Assembly (NCBI GenBank): GCA_017881315.1
Contig: JADGRB010000012.1
Location: 1-40,731, forward strand
Direction: 5' to 3'
Length of the DNA: 40,731 bases
Origin: Pseudomonadota bacterium
GTDB taxonomy: Bacteria; Myxococcota_A; Polyangia; Fen-1088
Both the position numbers and the translations under genes were made by a program. How positions within the stretch are numbered: the stretch's first letter is position 1; every line of letters begins with the position of its first letter. Under the pieces are notes generated by a model. That model saw nothing but the letters and a program-made list of their open reading frames with translations. It had not been told where the DNA came from and searched no databases. Below are positions 16,323-24,220 of this stretch, one piece after another.

Positions 16323-18749
16323 CTAGCGGTGCCGACGGCCGAAGCGGCGTGCCAGCTTGGCGACCTCCAGAAAGGTGATCGGTGCTAACGCACAAAGCGC
16401 GGCGATTCCCAGAGAGCCCGGAGACAAATCGGCTATCTGGAACAATCGCCGGCCGACCGAGGTCAGCATGATGCTGGCTTGAGCGACGGTCGAGAGCGCG
16501 ACCACGGCCACGAGCCGGAGATTGGTCAGAGGGCCGATCTCCCACAAGGTTCGGTCCTTGCTGCGGAAGGCGAGCGACATGACGACGTGCCCGAAGACGA
16601 GCGTCGCGAAGGTGAGGGTCCGCGCCTCCTGAACACTCCGATGTGCCCGCGCCCAGGCGAACACGCCGAAGGTCGTCGCCGCGAGCGCGAGCCCCGTTTG
16701 TACGATCAGGGCCCACTCCGACCGTCCCAGCATCGGCTCGTCCGGTCGACGGGGAGGCCGGACGAGCGTGTCGCGGTCGGGCGGATCCATCACCAGGGCC
16801 AGCGCAGGAAAGCCGTCCGTGACCAGGTTGATCCAGAGAATCTGAAGCGGGAGCAGCGGCGCGGGCAGGCCGACAATCGCGGCGCCCAGCATGAGGGCGA
16901 GCTCGCCCGCGTTGCCGCCCAAGAGGTAGAGCAGGCTCTTGCGGATGTTGTCGAAGATCCCACGGCCTTCACGAATTCCCGCGACGATGCTGGCGAAGTT
17001 GTCGTCGGCCAGCACGATGTCGGCGGCCTCTCGGGTGACGGCCGTTCCGCTGCGTCCCATGGCGATCCCGATGTGCGCCTCGCGCAACGCGGGCGCATCG
17101 TTGACGCCGTCGCCTGTCATGGCGACGATCTCACCGCGCGATTTCCAGGCGCGTACGACCTTCAGCTTGTCTTCCGGCGTGGCGCGGGCGTGAACGACCT
17201 CGACGTCATCGCCTTCGCCTTGGTCGAGGATTCCCATCTCCCGTGCGATCGCCGAGGCCGTCGCCGGGTGATCGCCGGTGATCATCACCGTGCGGATCCC
17301 CGCCTGTCGCGCCGCCGCGATTGCTTCGATGGCCTCGGGACGGGGTGGGTCGGCGATGCCGATCAGCCCCAACGTGTGCAGCCGCTCTTCGGCGGGACCG
17401 TCTCCCACCGCGACGGCCAGGACCCGGAGCCCTCGCGCGGCCATCTGGTGAGCGGCTTCCGTGGCGCCTGCCGTGCCGTCAACCGAGAGGGCGACGATGA
17501 CCTCGAGCGCTCCTTTGACGTACAAGGCGCCGTCGTGGCGCTGGATCGACATCCTCTTTCTCTGGGAGTCAAAGGGCGTGACGGCGACGCGTGGATTCGA
17601 CGTCTCGATCTGCTCGCGCAGGATTCCATGCTCGGCCGCGGCGCGCAGGATGGCGAGCTCGGTGGGATCACCGCTGCCGCCTTGTTCGTCGGGACCGAGC
17701 TGGGCGTCGCAGCAAGCGGCCGCCGCGGCGATCAGCGCCTCCTGGTCGGGACCCCACAGCTCGCGCACCGCCATGCGGCCGCTGGTGAGCGTGCCGGTCT
17801 TGTCCGTGCAGATGACCGTCGCGCAGCCGAGTGTCTCGACGGCGGGGAGCTTGCGGACCAGGACGTTTTGGGACGCCATGCGCCGAACGCCGATCGCGAG
17901 GGCGATGGTCACGATGGCCGGTAATCCCTCTGGAACGGCCGCAACCGCCAACGAGACGGCCGAGAGGAAGACCTCCATGAGCGGTACGCCACGGACCAGG
18001 CCCAGCAGGGCGACGAGGCCGACGATCGCGCCGCAGAGAACGAGCAGGCTCCGGCCGAGCCGGCGTAGGCGTCCCTGCAGAGGGGTCTCGGTCTCTTTCG
18101 TCGTGGCCAGGAGGTGCGCGACCCGCCCGAGCTCGGTGGACATGCCCGTGGCGAAGACCAGGGCGCGCGCCACGCCCGTCGAGACCGAGGTTCCCATGAA
18201 GACGCGGTCGTGCCGATCGGCCAAGGGCGCGTCGGCGGGCACCGGGGCCGTGCTCTTCTCGACGGAGAGGCTCTCGCCGGTCAGCGGCGCTTCATTGGTC
18301 GTGAGGGCGTGTGCCTCGAGCAAGCGCGCATCCGCGGCCACGACGTCTCCGGCTTCCAGCAAGAGGAGGTCGCCGGGGACCACCTCCAGGGCCGGAACCA
18401 TGAGAGCCCGACCGTCGCGCTCCACGCGGGCGCGCGGAGCCGTCATCGATCGGAGCGCCGCGATCGCTCGGCCGGCCCGGAACTCTTGAAAGAATCCGAC
18501 CAGCGCGTTGATCACCAGGATGACGGCGATGGCGATCGCGTCGATGAGGTCACCCAGGAACCCCGAAATGGCGGAGGCGGCGAGCAAGAGCCAGACGAGC
18601 GGGCTGGCGAACTGGGAGGCCAACAGGACCCAGCGCGACGTTTCCTTCTCGCGAGCAATCTCGTTCGGGCCGACCTCGAGGAGGCGCTGCCGCGCGACCG
18701 TCGTCGTCAGCCCTCCCGGGTTCGAGGGCTGGAGGGCCGTTGTGCTCAT
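16323..18749 (-). CDS. Cation-transporting P-type ATPase (P2-like)
   Basis: An 808-aa ion pump. The N-terminus has the cation-ATPase motif (ARQRLLEVGPNEIA). The actuator loop contains LTGESLSVEKS (TGES), TM4 has PEGLPAIVTIALAIGVRRMA, the phosphorylation site is CTDKTGTLTSG, and the hinge is TGDGVNDAPAL. TM6 reads LQILWINLVTDGFPALAL, with Asn and Asp as in Ca2+-ATPases. At 808 aa it is shorter than SERCA, mainly through a compact nucleotide domain. Calcium or another divalent cation is the likeliest substrate. The ATG at 18749 has GGAG nine nt upstream and lies 21 nt after a predicted sigma-54 start. Confidence 0.9.
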   Translation of the reverse strand: MSTTALQPSNPGGLTTTVARQRLLEVGPNEIAREKETSRWVLLASQFASPLVWLLLAASAISGFLGDLIDAIAIAVILVINALVGFFQEFRAGRAIAALRSMTAPRARVERDGRALMVPALEVVPGDLLLLEAGDVVAADARLLEAHALTTNEAPLTGESLSVEKSTAPVPADAPLADRHDRVFMGTSVSTGVARALVFATGMSTELGRVAHLLATTKETETPLQGRLRRLGRSLLVLCGAIVGLVALLGLVRGVPLMEVFLSAVSLAVAAVPEGLPAIVTIALAIGVRRMASQNVLVRKLPAVETLGCATVICTDKTGTLTSGRMAVRELWGPDQEALIAAAAACCDAQLGPDEQGGSGDPTELAILRAAAEHGILREQIETSNPRVAVTPFDSQRKRMSIQRHDGALYVKGALEVIVALSVDGTAGATEAAHQMAARGLRVLAVAVGDGPAEERLHTLGLIGIADPPRPEAIEAIAAARQAGIRTVMITGDHPATASAIAREMGILDQGEGDDVEVVHARATPEDKLKVVRAWKSRGEIVAMTGDGVNDAPALREAHIGIAMGRSGTAVTREAADIVLADDNFASIVAGIREGRGIFDNIRKSLLYLLGGNAGELALMLGAAIVGLPAPLLPLQILWINLVTDGFPALALVMDPPDRDTLVRPPRRPDEPMLGRSEWALIVQTGLALAATTFGVFAWARAHRSVQEARTLTFATLVFGHVVMSLAFRSKDRTLWEIGPLTNLRLVAVVALSTVAQASIMLTSVGRRLFQIADLSPGSLGIAALCALAPITFLEVAKLARRFGRRHR

Positions 18750-18780
18750 GTCTTCAGCTCCGCTTCTAGCGCCGGAAGAA

Positions 18781-18796
18781 GCAGATCCCGAGCCAT
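18781..18796 (-). promoter_or_regulatory. Putative sigma-54 promoter for the P-type ATPase
   Basis: The minus strand reads TGGCTCG-GGAT-CTGCT with exact GG-N10-GC spacing and a predicted start near 18770. It is back to back with a promoter on the other strand. No intact palindrome is seen nearby. Confidence 0.6.
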
Positions 18797-18816
18797 TTGC
18801 GCGAGGTGACCGCCTT

Positions 18817-18832
18817 GGATCGCTCTTTGCTC
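18817..18832 (+). promoter_or_regulatory. Putative sigma-54 promoter for the 79-aa membrane protein
   Basis: TGGATCG-CTCT-TTGCT has exact GG-N10-GC spacing and a predicted start near 18843, 17 nt before the ATG at 18860. Confidence 0.63.
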
Positions 18833-18859
18833 ATAGTCTGGAAGGGGGACCTTCAAAGA

Positions 18860-19099
18860 ATGACGATGAAGCGGTCTTTGCAGATGATCCTGACTATCGC
18901 GCTCTTCAGCCCACCGTTGACTGGTTATCTGATGCTTCACGACCTCTTTATTACCTCGATCGGTGGGCGGCTCCCGCCTATCGAGCGTTTCGTTTCGGCG
19001 CTGCGCGAGCCGGCGTTCGTGTTTGGGATCGGGGCGTACCTGGCCATCTGTGCGATCGCGGTGCTCGGGCTCCGCGGGCGCGGGGCCGCGCAAAGTTGA
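18860..19099 (+). CDS. Small two-span membrane protein, unknown
   Basis: A 79-aa protein with two hydrophobic segments (LQMILTIALFSPPLTGYLML and FVFGIGAYLAICAIAVLGL) joined by a polar loop (GGRLPPIERFVSALREP). No family is recognised. The ATG at 18860 follows GGGGGA and the predicted transcript start at 18843; the earlier in-frame start at 18797 lies upstream of that promoter. It is divergent from the P-type ATPase, so a role near ion transport is possible. Confidence 0.6.
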   Translation: MTMKRSLQMILTIALFSPPLTGYLMLHDLFITSIGGRLPPIERFVSALREPAFVFGIGAYLAICAIAVLGLRGRGAAQS

Positions 19100-19131
19100 C
19101 GCTCCCGGGGGCCGAGCGCGCAAATCTTGCG
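19089..19131. promoter_or_regulatory. Paired activator-like palindromes upstream of the AI-2E-family gene
   Basis: CGCA-AATCT-TGCG (19119-19131) is exact. A weaker partner, CGCA-AAGTT-GACG (19089-19101), is centred exactly 30 bp upstream. They lie 76 and 106 bp from the predicted start at 19201. Confidence 0.68.
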
Positions 19132-19174
19132 AGATCTCGCCCGGGTCTGGAACGCAACGTCGCCGTCTCGCGGG

Positions 19175-19190
19175 GGGCATGTGCCTTGCT
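19175..19190 (+). promoter_or_regulatory. Putative sigma-54 promoter for the AI-2E-family gene
   Basis: GGGCATG-TGCC-TTGCT has exact GG-N10-GC spacing and a predicted start near 19201, giving a 78-nt leader to the ATG at 19279. A 30-codon GTG frame (19203-19295) fills that leader. Confidence 0.66.
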
Positions 19191-19278
19191 GGGATGATCT
19201 CCGTGCTCAAGTCCACCTACGAGCGAGAGGTAGAGCGGCACCTGGTCCGGGCCACGCCCGTCTCGACGGTTGCTGAAG

Positions 19279-20331
19279 ATGGAAGACGATCGTAGGGCGC
19301 GCCGTTTCTTCTTGCTCCTGCTCGCGGTCGCGACGCTGCTCGTGGCGATCGTCATTCGCCCGCTCGGCGGGGCGCTGCTGGTGGCCGCCGTTGTCGCCGG
19401 GGTGATCGGGCCCCTGCATGCGCGGCTCGCGGCCAGAATGGGAGGACGACGGGCCTTTTCGGCCGGTCTTTTGGTGTTCGCGCTGGCTCTCACCCTTCTG
19501 GGGCCGCTCGTCGCCTTGGCCACCTTCTTTCTCAAGGTGGGGGACGAAGGGCTGAAGTTCGTCTCACAGATCGCGCGAGGCGACAGCATGAATCACCTCC
19601 TATCGAGGCTCCCCCGATCTCTCGGGTCGGTGGCCCGGGAGGCTCTGGCGCGGCTCTCGGACATCGATCGGGTGGCGGAAAACGTCCTTCGAGCCGGGGG
19701 CGGAAAGGCCGCTGCAACGATCTGGGCCGCTGCATCGGCGACTGGGTCCCTGCTGTTTCAAGCGACGATGATGCTGATCGCTTTGTACTTTTTTCTCGTG
19801 GAAGGCGAGCAACTCCTGTCCTGGCTGGACGACGCTTTGCCGCTGCGAACAGGCCAGACACGCGAGCTGGTCGCTGAGTTCAAGAAGGTGTCGTTTTCGG
19901 TCATCGTGTCGGAGATCATCACCGCAGCCGCACAAGCCCTCGCGGCGCTCGCTGGCTACCTCATCGGCCACGTCCCTCATCCGGTCTTCTTCGCCGCCGT
20001 AACCTTCCTGGTGGCCTTCGTCCCAGCCATCGGCGCCGCTAGCGTGTGTCTCTTCGCGGCGGCGATCCTCTACCTCACGGGTCACCCTTCGTGGAGCCTG
20101 TTCCTGGCGCTCTGGGGGATCTTCGTGGTGGGCCTCGTGGACAACGTCCTCAAGCCCTTCCTCGTGAAGGCAGGAATGGAGATGCGGATCGGAGTCGTGT
20201 TCTTCTCCCTCATCGGCGGGCTCGCCGCCTTTGGCGCGATCGGTTTGGTCATCGGCCCAATCGTCGTCGCGCTCTTCCTGACGCTCGTGCGCATCTACCG
20301 GCGCGACTTCGCCGCGCCGTCGGTCCCATGA
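19279..20331 (+). CDS. AI-2E-family transporter (PF01594-like membrane protein)
   Basis: A 350-aa polytopic membrane protein. Two N-terminal helices (LLLLAVATLLVAIVIRPLGG and GALLVAAVVAGVIGPLHARL) precede a central soluble region, then a cluster of five to six helices with the family's FVPAIGAASVCLFAA and VKAGMEMRIGVVFFSLIGGL blocks. Family members have been linked to autoinducer-2 export and to Na+/H+ antiport, so the name should not be taken as function. The ATG at 19279 is preferred over a TTG at 19270. Its 3' end overlaps the convergent membrane-protein gene by 37 bp. Confidence 0.88.
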   Translation: MEDDRRARRFFLLLLAVATLLVAIVIRPLGGALLVAAVVAGVIGPLHARLAARMGGRRAFSAGLLVFALALTLLGPLVALATFFLKVGDEGLKFVSQIARGDSMNHLLSRLPRSLGSVAREALARLSDIDRVAENVLRAGGGKAAATIWAAASATGSLLFQATMMLIALYFFLVEGEQLLSWLDDALPLRTGQTRELVAEFKKVSFSVIVSEIITAAAQALAALAGYLIGHVPHPVFFAAVTFLVAFVPAIGAASVCLFAAAILYLTGHPSWSLFLALWGIFVVGLVDNVLKPFLVKAGMEMRIGVVFFSLIGGLAAFGAIGLVIGPIVVALFLTLVRIYRRDFAAPSVP

Positions 20332-20807
20332 CGGTGAAGGAGCTCCCGACCGGCGCCACGGCCCACCTTCTCGAGCTTCCAGGCGAGCGCGAGGACAAGG
20401 GCGCCGCCGATAGCCGTGGCGGGTTGCATCCAGGACACGTGCCCGATGATCGCGACCTCTACGGCGAGCCAACCGAGGACGATCGCGGCCGCGGCGATCG
20501 CCAGGAGGCGGTCGTGCCGCCAACGCGCGAACACCGCGACGGCTGCCAAGACGAAGCTCCCCCCTACAACCCCGACGAGGATCAGGCTCGGCACGAAGTA
20601 GTCCGGGAACGGGCTGCCGCGGAGCCACTCCTTGGGAACTCCCTTCGCACCAGCGAGGCCATAGTAGCCGCCTGCGAGCGCGTTGAGCGCGGCGAACGTG
20701 AGCAGCGATCCGAGAATGTAACGGAGCGCAGCAGTCCCGCGGTGCCGGCGCGGCTCGAGCCGGCCGGTGCAGTCTGCCGACGACGCGGCTCGGACGCTGG
20801 GTCTCAT
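20295..20807 (-). CDS. Four-span membrane protein, unknown
   Basis: A protein of about 170 aa with four hydrophobic segments: LGSLLTFAALNALAGGYYGL, PSLILVGVVGGSFVLAAVAV, LLAIAAAAIVLGWLAVEVAI and ATAIGGALVLALAWKL. A polar loop contains GVPKEWLRGSPFPDYFVPS. It resembles uncharacterised small membrane proteins; no function is assigned. The start is ATG 20807, preceded directly by an in-frame GTG (20810). It follows the nucleotide-translocase gene by about 60 nt on the same strand and may be the last gene of that operon or use its own weak promoter. Confidence 0.7.
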   Translation of the reverse strand: MRPSVRAASSADCTGRLEPRRHRGTAALRYILGSLLTFAALNALAGGYYGLAGAKGVPKEWLRGSPFPDYFVPSLILVGVVGGSFVLAAVAVFARWRHDRLLAIAAAAIVLGWLAVEVAIIGHVSWMQPATAIGGALVLALAWKLEKVGRGAGRELLHRHGTDGAAKSRR

Positions 20808-20822
20808 CACTCATTCTCCAGA

Positions 20823-20838
20823 GGCAACATCCGCGCCA
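20823..20838 (-). promoter_or_regulatory. Possible internal sigma-54-like promoter
   Basis: The minus strand reads TGGCGCG-GATG-TTGCC with exact GG-N10-GC spacing in the 60-nt gap before the four-span membrane protein gene. The predicted start near 20812 is 5 nt before the ATG. No palindrome lies upstream, so a chance match in G+C-rich DNA is quite possible. Confidence 0.35.
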
Positions 20839-20869
20839 GTGGGAAGCTTTCGGCCCGCAAGCCACGCCC

Positions 20870-22237
20870 CTATGACGCGCGCCGGTCCAGCAGCGGTTCG
20901 GCCATGACGTCCAGCGCGTGCTGAGCGCTGCGGCGCTGGTGCTCCCTGCCGATCAGCAGGACGAACCCGATCCAGATGGCCGCGAGGCCGACGTTGATCG
21001 CGGCGAACGTGCTCGTCGACCAGCCAAGCCGCGTACCGACGAAGACCATGAGCCCCGACATGATCGCGCCCATCCTCACCGCGATCGTGTCGACCGCGGT
21101 CTTGCCGACGAACTTCTCGACCCGCGAGCTGACGAGGAAGAGAGCGTGCCGGGTGGTGTCCTGCAGCGAATACTGGAGCGCGTTCTCCCCGATCTTCACC
21201 ACGCGCATTACCGCGAGCGCGGGAAAGAAGGCCGCGGCTCCGTAGGCCGCCAGCGCGAAGCTGGGCATGACCATCAGCGCGCGTCGCACCCCGACCAGCT
21301 TGAGGATGCGCGCCACCGCGAACAGCTGCAGCCCGACGCCGATCGAGTTGTACCAGACGAAGTAGTCGGCCTTGAAAGTGCCCACGAACGTGCGCGCGCT
21401 CGCGCCGTGCGCGGCTGCGTCCTTGGCGGCGGCCAGCAACGTGCGGTCGAGCAGGTATTCGCCGGAGCTGTTCACCCAGTTGAGGAAGATCGCCATTCCC
21501 GCGATGAACCACAGGTACTTGTCTCGCGACAGCAGGCGCCACGCGCTCTGCTCGGCGAGCGGCTCGTCGGGGTGAGCCTCATCGCGGGTCACCTTGACCG
21601 ATTGCGCGCGCCGCTCGATGACCCCGATCAGGGAGACGCATACCAGCAGGATGGCCACCGCGGTCCCCATCAAGACGTGCGGGCCAAACGGCACCAGCGC
21701 TCGGGCGAAGAGCCCGCCGACCACCGCGCCGATCGAGCTGCCCGCGCCGATGATGGGGAACAGCCGCTTCCCCTGCTCTTCGTTGTAGATGTCGGCGGCG
21801 AGGCCCCAGAACTGGGCCACCACGGTGTAGCTGAAGACGCCGACCCACAAGAAGAACGGCAATCCGATCGGAAGATCGAGCTTCGCGAGGACGGTGAACA
21901 CGGCGAGGTTCGCGATGAAGAACAGGAATACGATCGCGAGCAGCTTCATCCGCCCGACCCGGCGCGCCAGCTCGCCGTAGAGGTGCACCACGCCGACCAT
22001 CAGCACGGCCTGCCCCGCGCGCGCATAGAGCTTCACCTCCGCGCCGCCCTGCAGGAGGATCAGCGGCTCGCGGACGGTCTTGAGCAGGTAGTAGGCGGTG
22101 AGGAGCAGGAACGCCGAAAGCGCCATCAAACCCGCGGTCACCGCCTCATCCGGGTGCACCTTGCTGAAGGGCCGAAATACCGTCGCGAGGGCGCGCCGCA
22201 ATCGGATCGTGATGATCATAGGATTGATCGGCACCAC
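20870..22237 (-). CDS. NTP/NDP exchange transporter (ATP/ADP translocase family), copy 1
   Basis: A 455-aa membrane protein with about 11-12 helices. It begins with a helix and the family block AYYLLKTVREPLILLQGG, then FLWVGVFSYTVVAQFWGLAADIYNEEQGKRLFPIIGAGSS, spread over residues 130-170. These are landmarks of the Tlc/NTT family, which exchanges nucleotides across membranes in obligate intracellular bacteria and plastids. Free-living members exist with unknown substrates. It is paralogous to the protein encoded at 27107. The start may be GTG 22237 or ATG 22219. It is 15 nt downstream of the DksA-like gene and in the same operon. Confidence 0.85.
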   Translation of the reverse strand: MVPINPMIITIRLRRALATVFRPFSKVHPDEAVTAGLMALSAFLLLTAYYLLKTVREPLILLQGGAEVKLYARAGQAVLMVGVVHLYGELARRVGRMKLLAIVFLFFIANLAVFTVLAKLDLPIGLPFFLWVGVFSYTVVAQFWGLAADIYNEEQGKRLFPIIGAGSSIGAVVGGLFARALVPFGPHVLMGTAVAILLVCVSLIGVIERRAQSVKVTRDEAHPDEPLAEQSAWRLLSRDKYLWFIAGMAIFLNWVNSSGEYLLDRTLLAAAKDAAAHGASARTFVGTFKADYFVWYNSIGVGLQLFAVARILKLVGVRRALMVMPSFALAAYGAAAFFPALAVMRVVKIGENALQYSLQDTTRHALFLVSSRVEKFVGKTAVDTIAVRMGAIMSGLMVFVGTRLGWSTSTFAAINVGLAAIWIGFVLLIGREHQRRSAQHALDVMAEPLLDRRAS

Positions 22238-22252
22238 TATGGGGGTCGCATC

Positions 22253-22741
22253 TCAGCCTGCGGCTGCAGCTGCGCAAGCACCACAGCGATCGGTCTCCGG
22301 GACGGCGCGCAGTCGCTCTTCCTCGATTTTGGAGCGGCACGCCGCGCAATATCCGTAGCTCCCGCGCTCGATCCGGTCGAGCGCCCCCTGAATCCGGCCC
22401 AGCGCGATCCGCTCGGCCTCACTCAGGCTCTCCAGCACTGTCGCTGCCGTTTTGGCGGCGGCGACGTCCTCCCAATCCGGCTCGCGCTCGGCGAGCAGCT
22501 CCTGCTCGTCGGCGAGCACCCTCTGCCGGCGCTGGAGCAGGGAGAATCGGCGGCCCAGGAGTCGACGGCGAAAGGTCTCGAGCGTTTCGGCGAGCATGTC
22601 TTCGAGCAGAGCAGGATCGATGCCACGCGCCGCAGAGCCTCGGTGCCGGACAGACGGCGCAGATGCTGCCGGGTGGGACGCAAACGCCTGCAGTTTCTGC
22701 GCGTTTCCGGCGATGCGAAGGCCGGCGTCGATGGTCGACAA
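22253..22741 (-). CDS. DksA/TraR-type C4 zinc-finger protein
   Basis: A 162-aa protein. Its central region is a long helical hairpin (residues 40-115). The C4 zinc finger comprises Cys132/135 (YGYCAACRSK) and Cys153/156 (DRCGACA), near the C-terminus. DksA-type proteins enter the RNA polymerase secondary channel and adjust transcription, often with ppGpp. This one lacks an obvious DxxDxA tip, so it may not be a functional DksA. Its position between a YceI gene and a nucleotide-translocase gene suggests stress adaptation. Confidence 0.82.
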   Translation of the reverse strand: MSTIDAGLRIAGNAQKLQAFASHPAASAPSVRHRGSAARGIDPALLEDMLAETLETFRRRLLGRRFSLLQRRQRVLADEQELLAEREPDWEDVAAAKTAATVLESLSEAERIALGRIQGALDRIERGSYGYCAACRSKIEEERLRAVPETDRCGACAAAAAG

Positions 22742-22753
22742 TCTGGCTACTGG

Positions 22754-23374
22754 CTAGGAGCGGAGGCAGACGATGTCGAAGGTGAGCGTCACCTCGTCCT
22801 GCACGGTGAGGGTTCCGCCGACCAATGAGGCCGGCGTGATCCCGAAGTCGGTCTGCCGGAGCCGGAGGCTTCCTTTCGCGCGCACCATGTCGGCCCGAAG
22901 GAAGACCTGGGCCGGCACCGTCACTGGCTTGCGACGACCGTGCAGGAAAAGCTCCCCGGAGATCTGGACCTCGAAGAGTCTGTCTCCGAGCGGTTCCGCG
23001 CTGATGCGCGTGCTCCGAAACAGAATCTCACCGTACCTGTCGGCGCCCAGCGCTCGCCGAATCCACGCTTCGATCTGTCGTCGGTCCTTGTCGGCGACGC
23101 CGGCATCCGTCAGACGGAGAGAGTCGGCGCGGACCTTCATTTCGAGCGCGGCGGTGTCGGGAAAGTTGGGGGTGAAGGTCATCGAACCGGTGATTCCCCG
23201 CGCTTCGATGCGATGATCGTGTGCGAAGGTCGAGGTTGCGCCGTCGGTCCGGGTCTCGACGATGAGACGGCTCTGGCGGGCGTCGATTCTGTAGGCCACC
23301 CGGGTCGAAGGGGGCGCCTCCGTCGCGGCGAGGCACGCCATGGCGGCGACGAGGAACGGATGGTTTGAAATCAT
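22754..23374 (-). CDS. YceI-family periplasmic protein, copy 1
   Basis: A 206-aa secreted lipocalin-like barrel. It has a signal peptide (MISNHPFLVAAMACLAATEA) and the family blocks YRIDARQSRLIVET, TFAHDHRIEARGITG, LFLHGRRKPVTVPAQ and SLRLRQTDFGITPASLVGG. YceI proteins bind polyisoprenoid-type lipids and are often stress-induced. Two further paralogues occur nearby. The ATG at 23374 overlaps the DUF4389 stop in ATGA; the longer frame upstream is a shadow of that gene. Confidence 0.9.
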   Translation of the reverse strand: MISNHPFLVAAMACLAATEAPPSTRVAYRIDARQSRLIVETRTDGATSTFAHDHRIEARGITGSMTFTPNFPDTAALEMKVRADSLRLTDAGVADKDRRQIEAWIRRALGADRYGEILFRSTRISAEPLGDRLFEVQISGELFLHGRRKPVTVPAQVFLRADMVRAKGSLRLRQTDFGITPASLVGGTLTVQDEVTLTFDIVCLRS

Positions 23375-23979
23375 CCTCGCGCTAGGTGCTGTTGGCCCTC
23401 GGGGCCGGCCGCGAGCGATTCCTTGAGCGACGGATAACGCTCCACCAGCGAGAGGTGGTAGGCGATCATTCGGAATTGGACCCGGAGAGTCAGGGTCAGG
23501 AAGTCGGCCAGCGCGGCCGGCATCCGCTCGGTCGCGAGGACGAACGCCGCGGCGACCAGCCACGCGAGCGCGGCCACCAGCGACAGGACCCACACCAGCA
23601 ATAGGGCGGGCAAGCTGGTGAGGAGCCTGAGCAGCGACGAGCCCACCGTCGGGGTCCCTTCGATCTCGATCTGGAGATCGACGTGGCTACCTTCGCTCGT
23701 CGGCAGGTCGTTGGTCAGCAGCCAGAGATAGCCGTACGCGACGGCGAACCAGCGGAGAACACGCACGACTTTGGGCGCGTTGTCCGCGAGATAACGCGGG
23801 CCGCCCTTCTGGCTGACCATGGCCGCCACCATGGCGGGGAGCGCCAGATAGAGGAACCAGTAGATCGACGAGCAGCCGAGCGTTCCCAGCGCCAGCAGCA
23901 GGACCAACCGGATCACGACGTGGATCCGCGGAATCCGGGCCGCGCGTTCGATGTTGAGCTGAACCGGATGACGGGACAT
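23371..23979 (-). CDS. DUF4389-like membrane protein
   Basis: A 202-aa protein with hydrophobic segments IRLVLLLALGTLGCSSIYWFL, WFAVAYGYLWLLT and LLLVWVLSLVAALAWLVAAAFVLA. The start (HPVQLNIERAARIPRIHV) and the ending (RVQFRMIAYHLSLVERYPSL) match DUF4389 proteins, whose function is unknown. It is the first gene of a five-gene operon (DUF4389, YceI, DksA-like, translocase, four-span protein). A predicted sigma-54 start at 23981 would leave almost no leader. Confidence 0.8.
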   Translation of the reverse strand: MSRHPVQLNIERAARIPRIHVVIRLVLLLALGTLGCSSIYWFLYLALPAMVAAMVSQKGGPRYLADNAPKVVRVLRWFAVAYGYLWLLTNDLPTSEGSHVDLQIEIEGTPTVGSSLLRLLTSLPALLLVWVLSLVAALAWLVAAAFVLATERMPAALADFLTLTLRVQFRMIAYHLSLVERYPSLKESLAAGPEGQQHLARG

Positions 23980-23991
23980 GCCCCGATGGAA

Positions 23992-24007
23992 TGCACGACC
24001 CGCGCCA
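23992..24007 (-). promoter_or_regulatory. Putative sigma-54 promoter for the DUF4389-YceI operon
   Basis: The minus strand reads TGGCGCG-GGTC-GTGCA with exact GG-N10-GC spacing. The predicted start near 23981 is 2 nt before the ATG, implying a leaderless message. The palindrome pair lies 121 and 151 bp upstream. Confidence 0.5.
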
Positions 24008-24095
24008 GGGCCCTACATGACCTACCTCCATCGCTTGTCTCCGAGGCGATGTCGTCGGCAGCATCCCGAACACCGCCCGACCGTCGCGGGAGATG

Positions 24096-24138
24096 CGCAG
24101 ATCTTGCGGTAGTTCGGAGTAGGCCCGCAGGGTTTTCG
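24096..24138. promoter_or_regulatory. Paired activator-like palindromes (DUF4389 operon / YceI copy 2)
   Basis: CGCA-GATCT-TGCG (24096-24108) is exact, and CGCA-GGGTT-TTCG (24126-24138) has one mismatch. Centres are exactly 30 bp apart, and 75 and 105 bp from the rightward start at 24207. Confidence 0.7.
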
Positions 24139-24180
24139 CCGGGCACCAAGGCTCCCCTCTCCGGCCCGCCCGACCGACGC

Positions 24181-24196
24181 TGGCACGGGGCTCGCA
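24181..24196 (+). promoter_or_regulatory. Putative sigma-54 promoter for YceI copy 2
   Basis: TGGCACG-GGGC-TCGCA has a perfect -24 half and exact spacing. The predicted start near 24207 is 14 nt before the ATG. Confidence 0.78.
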
Positions 24197-24220
24197 ATCA
24201 ATACAGTCGGTAGGCTAGAG

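Noticed and set aside
18963-19295. 110-codon frame spanning the end of the 79-aa gene
   Set aside because: The first two thirds are shadow of the 79-aa gene and the intergenic palindrome; only the last 30 codons were considered, as a leader ORF.
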